DNA of 7,099 nt, taken from positions 1 through 7,099 of the forward strand of contig SLLF01000128.1 in NCBI GenBank assembly GCA_007134175.1, given 5' to 3'. Shown here in pieces: positions 1 through 4,704 of the stretch (positions within the stretch are counted from its first letter, which is position 1; every line of letters starts with the position of its first letter). A program made the translations under genes and the position numbers. The notes under the pieces were generated by a model. It was not told the DNA's origin and searched no databases. It saw nothing but the letters and a program-made list of their open reading frames with translations. Source of the stretch: Kiritimatiellia bacterium (GTDB lineage Bacteria > Verrucomicrobiota > Kiritimatiellia > SLAD01).

Positions 1-1525
1 GTTCGGAGCCGCTGACCCAGAAAGCGTAGAGCTGACCGCGCTCCAGGTTAAAGCGAAAACGCACGGGACGACCGGCCAAGTCTACGAGGCTGTCATTGCC
101 GTGCCAGCGCACGGGTTCTTTGGTGCTGTCTTTGCTGATCGGCAGGCAGTCGGCCGCTGTAAAGCCCGGAATCGGCTGCGACTGCTCGTCGAGCACTTCA
201 ACCGTCAGGCATCCCTGGGTTGCGGCGACATTGACGAAGAGGTGCTTGCCGCTGAACATAATCGGCCGGGTGGTCAGCGTACCAGGCGCCGCGCCGGCGT
301 TCATCGAGGCGAAGCCGTCCCGGCGGAGTCTGGCGATGCCGGTGCTACCCTGGGAATACACGCCGCCATAGAAGCCAAACTTGTCCAACGTATTGGCTGG
401 ATCACCGGCGAAGCCGCTGTAGTAGAACCACAGCTCATCGTCCATGACCAGGCAGATGCCGCCCACCGGCTGGACATACCCGCGATCCCAGTCGCCTGCC
501 CGACGGGTGGCGGGAATGAAGGTGTGGCGGTCGGGCCGGTGCCAGTGAAATCCGTCGCGACTGAACGCGGTTTTCAGTTCGGTGATTTTCGGGAAACCGC
601 CTGCTTCACAAACTCTGTTGTTGGGTCCCAGATGAATCTCAAAAAGGCCGAGCATGATGCTTTCATATCCCACGGCATTCAGGTTATACAGCTGCGCTGC
701 ATCACCGATTTCAGGGTCTGGCGTGTCAAGAGGATCGGCTCCGCACCAGAAGACCTCCTCTTCGTCGGTCCACTTGGCCCCCTGCAGGAAATCAGCATGT
801 TCCCGGCATTTCCTGGCCCGGCCGATGCCCTGGCCACCGCCGCGGATTGAATAAACCCATTTTTTCCGGAAAGGATTGTAAAACATGGTGCTGCGGTCGC
901 CGACACTGCCGCTCTTGACCGGTTCGCTCCAGTGGATGCCGTCAGCGGAGACCATACTGTTGCCGGGGCCGTTGGACCTGCCGATAGCCTGGTTGCATTC
1001 CCGGTGAAACATCTTGTAGCGCTCGGCGGGATTATCGGTGTCGAGGTCGAGCACGACCGCTCCGGAATCTCCGACCAGGTCTTTCACCACCTGATTCGTC
1101 GGCGGATTAATATCCAGTTCGGGGCGCTGCCAATGGATACCGTCAGGGCTGGTGGCGTAGGCGAGTGCGCCGCACCAGCCCGCCTCGTACCACATTTTGA
1201 ATAGTTCATCCCGCGGATCCCACCATACCCCGCCATCCTTGGGTACCGCTGCCGGGAAGATACCCGGCATCTCGCGTTCCAATGCTGTTTCGGGTCGCAG
1301 CACCGGATTGTCCTCATGCTTGCGCGCCTGGTGAAATGCGCGTTCCAGCGTCGTCCCGGCAATCAGGAAGTCATCCACAAAGAGCTGCCGGCCGATATCT
1401 ATAGGGATGACCTCCGGCGGCTGCTCAAGATAGGGCACGGGCATCGGGACATAGGCGGCCGGGTCCATATTCCTTGGCGGCCATTCGCCCGGCAGGACAA
1501 TGCCGTTGTACAGTTTTTCATTCAC
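1..1525 (-). CDS. Large beta-propeller (GH32/GH43-like or sialidase-like) protein, C-terminus cut by window edge
   Basis: The frame is open for 508 residues from a GTG at 1525-1523 to the left edge with no stop, so the gene is missing only its 3' end. The start is chosen because AAGGAG lies 9 nt upstream and no in-frame ATG precedes residue 20. Visible landmarks are LFVDDFLI (48-55), three Asp-box-like turns with the pattern S-x-D-G-x-H-W (126-132, 193-199, 322-328), GDWDRGYVQPVGG (344-356) and an aromatic DDELWFYYSGF (362-372). From about 396 a second, beta-rich domain begins with GIARLRRDGFAS and ends in RPVRFRFNLERGQLYAFWV (486-504). This pattern is known to me from PVC-group proteins annotated as glycosyl hydrolase family 32-like or hypothetical. 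Because RPVRFRF..LYAFWV normally closes such proteins, I infer that few residues are missing. No signal peptide is apparent. Substrate and catalytic residues are unassigned. It is the most promoter-distal gene of the cluster and is separated from its neighbours by repeats. Confidence 0.85.
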   Translation of the reverse strand, partial: MNEKLYNGIVLPGEWPPRNMDPAAYVPMPVPYLEQPPEVIPIDIGRQLFVDDFLIAGTTLERAFHQARKHEDNPVLRPETALEREMPGIFPAAVPKDGGVWWDPRDELFKMWYEAGWCGALAYATSPDGIHWQRPELDINPPTNQVVKDLVGDSGAVVLDLDTDNPAERYKMFHRECNQAIGRSNGPGNSMVSADGIHWSEPVKSGSVGDRSTMFYNPFRKKWVYSIRGGGQGIGRARKCREHADFLQGAKWTDEEEVFWCGADPLDTPDPEIGDAAQLYNLNAVGYESIMLGLFEIHLGPNNRVCEAGGFPKITELKTAFSRDGFHWHRPDRHTFIPATRRAGDWDRGYVQPVGGICLVMDDELWFYYSGFAGDPANTLDKFGFYGGVYSQGSTGIARLRRDGFASMNAGAAPGTLTTRPIMFSGKHLFVNVAATQGCLTVEVLDEQSQPIPGFTAADCLPISKDSTKEPVRWHGNDSLVDLAGRPVRFRFNLERGQLYAFWVSGSE

Positions 1526-1530
1526 TTTGT

Positions 1531-1581
1531 TTATCTCCTTCGGTCTTGGCGTTCTGTGCCTCTTGTGCCTACTGTGGCCAT
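1531..1581 (-). promoter_or_regulatory. Possible 16-codon leader ORF derived from a repeat arm
   Basis: An ATG inside the repeat arm at 1552-1590 opens a frame encoding MATVGTRGTERQDRRR, followed by TAA. The first residues match the N-terminus of the GxxExxY protein (MATVGTRDTE), because both come from copies of the same repeat. The final codons CGA AGG AGA contain the Shine-Dalgarno of the next gene, and the TAA ends 5 nt before its GTG. That geometry would allow translational coupling, but no evidence shows that the leader is translated. Its own ribosome binding site would have to be the weak purine run AATGAAGGG next to the ATG. Confidence 0.25.
1535..1540 (-). promoter_or_regulatory. Ribosome binding site deciding a GTG start
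   Basis: AAGGAG on the minus strand sits 9 nt before the GTG at 1525-1523. The nearby ATG at 1521-1519 is in another frame. The site also falls in the last codons of a short leader ORF (1581-1531). Confidence 0.75.
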
Positions 1582-1590
1582 CCCTTCATT
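1552..1590 (-). repeat. Unpaired right arm of the GxxExxY-associated repeat (R0)
   Basis: This 39-bp segment differs at one position from the copy at 2142-2180 and at two from the copy at 2006-2044. On the minus strand it contains ATGGCCACAGTAGGCACA. No left arm follows it, since the ribosome binding site and start of the propeller gene come next, so it appears to be a half-element. It can also pair with the left arm at 1606-1635 across a short loop: TTTTGTGGCC on one side and GGCCACAG on the other. Confidence 0.85.
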
Positions 1591-1605
1591 GTGTGCCTCG
1601 TAGAG

Positions 1606-2044
1606 TTGGCCACAAAACGCACACAAGTCACAAAATGAACTTTTTGAACTCGATTTTTGGGGAACCAAAATTGATCAAGAGCGCATGCCGATTGCCGGAG
1701 GCTCGAAGGTAACCAAGAACCTGCGCCGTGTGCTCGCTCGCAAGGGCTTTACAAGCTTTCAGTTCCACGGTCAGGCGACCATCCACGAACAAGTCCGCGA
1801 AGTAGTCCCCCAGCACCGTCCCGTCCTCGTCGCACACCTGCAAGGGCCGCTGCTGATCCACCGCAATTCCCGCCTTCCGCAGCCGATGCGCAAGACCATT
1901 CTCGTAGACTTTCTCCAAATGGCCATGCCGCAGGTATGTGTGCAGGCCAAAGGCAATCTCTCTTACTCGATCACACAGTGCCAAGATGCCCTGGTCTCCC
2001 ATCTTTTCTGTGTCTCTTGTGCCTACTGTGGCCATCCCTTTATT
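1606..2044 (-). mobile_element. GxxExxY gene cassette bounded by imperfect inverted arms
   Basis: A left arm (1606-1635, beginning TTGGCCACAAAACGCACA on the plus strand) and a right arm (2006-2044, ending in the complement of the same TGGCCACA core) face each other and enclose exactly one gene. The arms share TGGCCACA and GCACA blocks at matching spacing. The gene's stop codon lies in the left arm, and its start codon and first residues lie in the right arm. Two nearby loci carry the same pair of arms with about 20 bp between them. I infer a mobile or formerly mobile unit. No transposase is present, and I could not identify target-site duplications. The boundaries are those of the recognisable arms, so the true ends may differ by a few bases. 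Confidence 0.6.
1628..2035 (-). CDS. GxxExxY protein (PD-(D/E)XK nuclease-like family, PF13366 type)
   Basis: The product is 135 residues, typical for this family. The name-giving motif is GHLEKVY (38-44), in which Gly38, Glu41 and Tyr44 fit GxxExxY. The nuclease-like core follows with Asp81 in FADLFVD and Glu91-Leu-Lys93 in VELKA, then Gln105 in the helix AQVLGYL and the usual ending LLINFGSPKIEFKKFIL. All candidate catalytic residues are present, so the gene looks intact. The family is related to PD-(D/E)XK nucleases by fold; its biological role is not established to my knowledge. The start at 2035 has AAGGAA 8 nt upstream. An ATG at 2002 would give 124 residues and skip the repeat-encoded N-terminus MATVGTRDTEK. 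The gene interrupts a carbohydrate cluster and shows no functional link to it. Its position within inverted repeats suggests that it travels as a cassette. Confidence 0.88.
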   Translation of the reverse strand: MATVGTRDTEKMGDQGILALCDRVREIAFGLHTYLRHGHLEKVYENGLAHRLRKAGIAVDQQRPLQVCDEDGTVLGDYFADLFVDGRLTVELKACKALASEHTAQVLGYLRASGNRHALLINFGSPKIEFKKFIL

Positions 2045-2091
2045 TCCTTATTGTTGGTTATTTGTTCAGGCTCGTTGCTTACCTCGCTGAA

Positions 2092-2180
2092 TTGGCCACA
2101 AAATGCACATAAGTCACAAAAGAAGACTTGTCGACTCGAGTTTCTGTGTCTCTTGTGCCTACTGTGGCCATCCCTTCATT
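2092..2180 (-). mobile_element. Solo palindromic element (MITE-like), deleted derivative of the GxxExxY cassette
   Basis: The left arm (2092-2121) matches the cassette's left arm at 28 of 30 positions. The right arm (2142-2180) matches the cassette's right arm at 38 of 39. Only 20 bp separate them. Part of this spacer (TCGAGT, then TTTTGTGAC on the minus strand) resembles the 3' end of the GxxExxY gene, so I infer internal deletion of a full cassette. Minus-strand transcripts could fold into a long imperfect hairpin through the TGGCCACA and GCACA blocks. The stop codon of the upstream sialidase-like gene (2178-2176) falls in the right arm. Confidence 0.7.
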
Positions 2181-3300
2181 CACATTCAATCTCATCCAGC
2201 CGGAAGCGGACGCTGACGATGGACTGCAGTTCGTCGGGTTGATACTGGATGTAAGTGGTAGCGACGAACGTCCCGTCCGGCAGCACTTCCAGCCCTGGAT
2301 AGGTGTGGTCGGCGCCGCGATGGCTGCGCAGCAGCCGGATCAGACGCTCACCTTCGCGACCTTCCACGATATCCTCGTATCGTCCCACCCAAGCCGTACA
2401 GTAATTATCAGGAAAGGCGGATAAGGTCTTCGCTTCCCCCGGAGGCACCGGCCGGAAGTCAATCACGAGGCGACCATCGGGCGCGTAGCGCGGCAAATGC
2501 CGGTCGCCGGTCAGCGCCAGCGGCAGCTCGCGCGGCTCGGACCAGGTTTCGCCGTCGTCGTCACTGGTCGCCATCAGCGAGTTCATCTCGCGGTTCTGCT
2601 CGCGGATGAGCAGCAGCAGTTGTTTGCCATCCGGCGAACGGACGCACGCCGGCTCGCTGGATCCGGCCTTGTCGACCACCGGCTTCGATTCGCCCCAGGT
2701 CAGCCCGCCGTCGTAGCTGGCGCTCTGCCAGATCACGCCGGGTTTAGGTTCTCCGGCGCGGTTTCGCTCGTACCACATCAGGTGCCTGCGGCGTCCGTCA
2801 GGAGCCGTGGATACAAGAATGGTGATCGGCGCGGTCCATCCGGTGATCGGTTCGTTGGCTGGATCGGCGAGTCCGATGGGACGCATTTCAGACCAGGTGC
2901 ATCCGTCGTCCTCCGACACCGCCTGAAGAAATGTGGTCCGGTTTTCATCACGGCAGAAGACGAATATTCTGGCTTTGCCAAGCCCGTCCACCAAACGATG
3001 GATGAGGGGTGCACCGCGTGCGATTTCGAGCCAGTTGGGCGGCAAATCAATGTAATCGCTCCAGGTCCGGCCTCCGTCGTCGCTGCGCTTCATATAGCCG
3101 ACCAGCGCGCCATGCTTGCGGGACCCGTCGCGCCGCCCCTGCCAGACGCAGAAGAGGGTCCTGCCGTCCGGCAGCAGAACCGTGCTCGGGTGTCCGTTCC
3201 ATTCAATCTCGTTACCGCGCGCCACGAAGACGTGTCGTTCGGTCTGCTCCGAAAGGTCCACGATGGGCAGGTTGATATGCTTGGCGGGTTCGTTCTTCAT
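2176..3300 (-). CDS. Sialidase-like (BNR/Asp-box) beta-propeller protein
   Basis: The product is 374 residues. The start at 3300 is preferred because AAGGAG lies 6 nt upstream; the open frame extends 31 codons further up without a comparable site. Four Asp boxes of the form S-x-D-x-G-x-T-W are visible at 73-80, 129-136, 195-202 and 246-253, spaced as in a six-bladed sialidase propeller. The N-terminal HPSTVLLPDGRTLFCVW (37-53) and C-terminal YPGLEVLPDGTFVATTY (334-350) are typical of the BNR_2 group (PF13088). There is no clear FRIP-type motif, so true sialidase activity is uncertain; proteins of this group are often only distantly related to characterised exo-alpha-sialidases. No signal peptide is evident, which suggests a cytoplasmic protein. 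It lies 139 bp downstream of another propeller gene. Its last codons and TGA run into a repeat arm. Confidence 0.87.
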   Translation of the reverse strand: MKNEPAKHINLPIVDLSEQTERHVFVARGNEIEWNGHPSTVLLPDGRTLFCVWQGRRDGSRKHGALVGYMKRSDDGGRTWSDYIDLPPNWLEIARGAPLIHRLVDGLGKARIFVFCRDENRTTFLQAVSEDDGCTWSEMRPIGLADPANEPITGWTAPITILVSTAPDGRRRHLMWYERNRAGEPKPGVIWQSASYDGGLTWGESKPVVDKAGSSEPACVRSPDGKQLLLLIREQNREMNSLMATSDDDGETWSEPRELPLALTGDRHLPRYAPDGRLVIDFRPVPPGEAKTLSAFPDNYCTAWVGRYEDIVEGREGERLIRLLRSHRGADHTYPGLEVLPDGTFVATTYIQYQPDELQSIVSVRFRLDEIECE

Positions 3301-3306
3301 TTCCTT

Positions 3307-3312
3307 CTCCTT
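3307..3312 (-). promoter_or_regulatory. Ribosome binding site deciding an ATG start
   Basis: AAGGAG followed by AAGGAA leads directly into the ATG at 3300-3298. It supports the shorter start over the upstream in-frame GTG at 3393. Confidence 0.75.
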
Positions 3313-3392
3313 ACGGGCTTGTGGCATTGGATGCCGGGCTGACTGATCGAGGGTGATGCCCATTCGCCGTTCCTTTGTGCGTGGCCGCTCCA

Positions 3393-3420
3393 CCGGTCGC
3401 GAGTCGCTGGTCGTGGGTCG
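3393..3420 (-). repeat. Four tandem heptamers CGACNNN
   Basis: On the minus strand four 7-bp units follow each other: CGACCCA, CGACCAG, CGACTCG and CGACCGG. The first four bases are constant and the last three vary. The array sits 19 bp after one propeller gene's stop and about 90 bp before the next gene's start. The rest of this 139-bp gap shows only the ribosome binding site; no convincing promoter or terminator was seen. Confidence 0.6.
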
Positions 3421-3439
3421 TTGCAGCCCATCGCATCCA

Positions 3440-4546
3440 TCATGTCAACCACCAGTGGTGAACGTTCGTCTTGCTCTTGTCATAGGCGTGCGAGGCCTGA
3501 ATCAGCAGCCTTGGCGGGTTCTTGCCGTCCGGATCGTGGACGAGCAGGTTGTTCGAATAGGCCCCGGCACCGGCCGTACGTATCTGCAGGTAGCGGCCCT
3601 CATCCCAGTGGATGCCGTCGGGGGAGGTGTAAAGCACGAAATGCCCTTTGATATCGGCTTCCCCGTAACTTCCGCTGCGCCCGTGGAGCACATATCCGCC
3701 TCTGAATGCCGCCATCTGCGGATTACGGATCTGCTTGGCGAAAAAGCTCTGCCGTGGGGCGCTCCACGTATGCCCGCTGTCGGCGCTGATCACGTATTCG
3801 AGGTTCTTCTCATCTTTGGTGTTGTACACATACGCGATCAAATTCCCGTCCGGGAGTATTTCCATCGTTCCGTATCCGCGCCCCATGATGTCGAACGGCA
3901 GTATGCTGCGCCGGGAGAAGGTCATGCCGTTGTCTGTGCTCACATACAGCGAATAGTGATGTTTGGGTGAGCAGCCATACCAGTTTTCACGGCTGTCGTT
4001 GAACAGTTCCAGGACATAGATCGTGCCTTCGTGTATCAGCGCGTCCCATATCCGGCCGTTTTCATCACCGACTTTCCGCGGACTGCTCCACGTGTGACCG
4101 CCATCATTGCTCTGAATGCAGGTAGGTACGGTAATCGGCTTCCATCGCCAATTATGTGCTTCCGTATTCTCGTGCTCGAAGTTGAACAGTAGAATGCTGC
4201 CTTCCGCTGTCCGGACGGCTTTTTCGCACATGACCGCCCTGTTTTCACCCGACTCGTAAACGTCTTTTGAGTAGGGCAGGACCACCGGCTCGCTCCAGGA
4301 CCGCCCGCCGTCTTCGGACCGCTTGTATTCCATCCAACCGTCGCCGGTATGACCGTTGCTACGGTCGGAGCAGTTGGGATAAAAGGCCAGGATATGGCCC
4401 GGTTCCACCTCGACCAGCGCATGGCCGAGGTGTCCGCCGCGGCCCGTGGCCGCATGGTCGACAAACAGGATGCCGTCATTCGGCGGATCCGGTGGCTCGA
4501 TTGCGAAAGCGGGGGCACCCGCATGGTCTTGCTTCGGGTCTTCCAT
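3440..4546 (-). CDS. Five-Asp-box beta-propeller protein, sialidase-like
   Basis: The product is 368 residues. The ATG at 4546 has AAGGAG 7 nt upstream. Asp-box turns are at 77-84 (SEDGGRSW), 146-153 (SNDGGHTW), 203-210 (STDNGMTF), 254-261 (SADSGHTW) and 308-314 (SPDGIHW), giving a regular spacing of about 50-70 residues per blade. LPDGNLIAYVY (231-241) is a typical inter-box strand. The C-terminus HHWWLT is complete. The protein belongs to the broad BNR/sialidase superfamily but differs clearly in sequence from the propeller gene just downstream, so the two are not a recent duplication. The substrate is not identifiable; a sialidase, another exo-glycosidase or a non-catalytic glycan-binding propeller are all possible. 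No signal peptide is visible. A solo palindromic element lies 67 bp upstream of its start. Confidence 0.85.
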   Translation of the reverse strand: MEDPKQDHAGAPAFAIEPPDPPNDGILFVDHAATGRGGHLGHALVEVEPGHILAFYPNCSDRSNGHTGDGWMEYKRSEDGGRSWSEPVVLPYSKDVYESGENRAVMCEKAVRTAEGSILLFNFEHENTEAHNWRWKPITVPTCIQSNDGGHTWSSPRKVGDENGRIWDALIHEGTIYVLELFNDSRENWYGCSPKHHYSLYVSTDNGMTFSRRSILPFDIMGRGYGTMEILPDGNLIAYVYNTKDEKNLEYVISADSGHTWSAPRQSFFAKQIRNPQMAAFRGGYVLHGRSGSYGEADIKGHFVLYTSPDGIHWDEGRYLQIRTAGAGAYSNNLLVHDPDGKNPPRLLIQASHAYDKSKTNVHHWWLT

Positions 4547-4553
4547 GGTGTTT

Positions 4554-4559
4554 CTCCTT
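4554..4559 (-). promoter_or_regulatory. Ribosome binding site of the five-Asp-box gene
   Basis: AAGGAG lies 7 nt before the ATG at 4546-4544 and fixes this start. Confidence 0.7.
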
Positions 4560-4612
4560 TTTGGTGCTGTCTTTGCTGGTCATTTTCCACACGCGTCACT
4601 TGCCTTGCAAAA

Positions 4613-4683
4613 TTGGCCACAAAAGGCACAGAAGTCACAAGATGATTGGTTTGATCAGCCCTTTTGTGCTTTCTGTGGCCAAT
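4613..4683 (-). mobile_element. Second solo palindromic element of the same repeat family
   Basis: The left arm (4613-4642) matches the other two left arms except at the variable positions of TTGGCCACAAAANGCACA and near its end. The right arm (4661-4683) is more diverged but keeps TTGTGC and TGTGGCCA. On the minus strand the arms pair as TTGGCCACA, a G-U, two pairs, one mismatch and GCACA, with the rest as loop. It begins 21 bp after the stop of the GHL10-like gene. It may be a MITE-like insertion and could act on the mRNA as a hairpin between two genes. There is no uridine run after it, so it is not a standard intrinsic terminator. Confidence 0.65.
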
Positions 4684-4704
4684 ATGCCGTTTCGGGTTCA
4701 ATCT

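Noticed and set aside
101..850. Long plus-strand open frames such as 101-850, 2497-3342, 3353-3970 and 4906-5892
   Set aside because: They are antisense to genes with recognisable domains, have no family motifs, and are expected from high-GC codon use.
1552..2180. A CRISPR array, suggested by near-identical 39-bp repeats
   Set aside because: The three copies are unevenly spaced with a gene between two of them, have facing inverted arms, and no cas gene is present.
1685..2242. A plus-strand frame of 185 codons across the repeat cluster
   Set aside because: It runs antisense to the GxxExxY gene and through repeat arms and intergenic DNA, with no recognisable motif.
3365..3390. A possible fourth right-arm remnant (minus strand GCGGCCACGCACAAAGG)
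   Set aside because: Only GGCCAC and GCACAA are shared and at the wrong spacing; chance is as likely.
3301..3393. A 31-codon N-terminal extension of the sialidase-like gene from a GTG at 3393
   Set aside because: The extension is rich in charged residues, has no good ribosome binding site and overlaps the heptamer array, whereas AAGGAG sits right before the ATG at 3300.
4613..4683. Intrinsic terminator after the GHL10-like gene
   Set aside because: A hairpin is possible, but no uridine run follows it and the repeat relationship explains the sequence better.
4036..4701. A long minus-strand frame of 221 codons starting next to the solo element
   Set aside because: Most of it is a shifted frame of the five-Asp-box gene, which has clear propeller motifs. 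Its N-terminus is a translation of the palindromic element.
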